The notes under the pieces are model-generated. The model had not been told where the DNA came from, made no database searches, and saw only the letters and a program-made list of their open reading frames with translations. Positions 41,796-41,892 of a stretch of DNA of 41,892 nucleotides are shown piece after piece (position 1 is the stretch's first letter; each line of letters starts with the position of its first letter). The DNA is taken from the NCBI GenBank assembly GCA_902799655.1, contig CADCBH010000030.1:1-41892 (forward strand), given 5' to 3'. Both the position numbers and the translations under genes were made by a program. The DNA is from an uncultured Bacteroidales bacterium. Its GTDB lineage: Bacteria; Bacteroidota; Bacteroidia; Bacteroidales; Bacteroidaceae.

Positions 41796-41892
41796 TGAAG
41801 TGAACCCCAAAGTTTGGACGGTTAAACAATTGATGCTGTAAGCATCTTTCTGTATTGTACAGGCGACATGCCATTAAGCCTCAGTTTTATTC
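41796..41892 (-). mobile_element. End of an IS3-family insertion sequence, cut by the window
   Basis: The end sequence TGAAGTGAACCCCAAAGTTT (from about 41796) resembles IS3-family termini, and a transposase tail lies just inside it on the minus strand. The exact boundary and target duplication cannot be seen with one end only. Confidence 0.6.
41822..41892 (-). CDS. IS3-family transposase OrfB, last 23 codons
   Basis: The minus-strand frame from the window edge reads IKLRLNGMSPVQYRKMLTAS and then IV before TAA at 41822-41824. LKGMSPVQYR is the usual C terminus of IS3-family (IS150-type) OrfB transposases, just after the catalytic DDE domain. The rest lies outside the window. Confidence 0.8.
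   Translation of the reverse strand, partial: IKLRLNGMSPVQYRKMLTASIV

Overview
The window looks like a chromosomal segment from a Bacteroidota, most likely a Prevotella-type Bacteroidales. Three things support this. Nearly every promoter I can place has the Bacteroidota -7 form TAnnTTTG, several with TTTG 19-21 bp upstream. The ATP synthase operon starts with beta and epsilon, as in that phylum. The gene content also fits: class III fructose bisphosphatase, NhaD, short CstA, a family 10 glycosylhydrolase with a T9SS-like tail, M64 peptidase and fimbrillin-like lipoproteins. The assignment is from gene content only.

Layout. 1-6.3 kb (minus): the 5' part of gdhA, clpC with a clear terminator, and a tightly overlapping ruvC / tandem-ABC ATPase / secreted-protein set. 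6.3-12 kb: a glycosylhydrolase diverging from cstA, then plus-strand genes for a small outer-membrane barrel, nadC and an M23 lipoprotein. 12-15.1 kb: a C69 dipeptidase and an NhaD antiporter. 15.1-22.5 kb: a complete F1Fo ATP synthase operon in the order beta, epsilon, AtpI-like, a, c, b, delta, alpha, gamma, with a promoter in front and a bidirectional terminator behind. 22.5-25.6 kb: proS (minus) diverging from an OmpA lipoprotein and a monofunctional transglycosylase. 25.6-32.7 kb (minus): galM-galK, then grpE-dnaJ-folC behind a near-perfect sigma-54 promoter sequence, then an ABC-F ATPase. 32.8-39.1 kb (minus): a likely five-gene operon of FGGY kinase, an unusual half-glycosyltransferase, fructose bisphosphatase, a shortened HPPK-like protein and an M64 peptidase.

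39.2-41.9 kb is accessory. It has a strong promoter, a tiny ORF cut by an amber codon, and a fimbrillin-like lipoprotein gene with a frameshift in its signal peptide and an internal amber codon. Next comes an intact lipoprotein gene carrying a zeta-toxin-like P-loop domain, then the end of an IS3-family element running off the window. The most interesting items are this exported P-loop protein, the decayed locus beside it, the sigma-54 site at grpE, the heptanucleotide repeat arrays (one inside a gene), and two enzymes missing parts of their family's usual fold. No tRNA, rRNA or CRISPR was seen. The only stretch over 300 bases without an intact gene is 39092-40893, described in its own entries.
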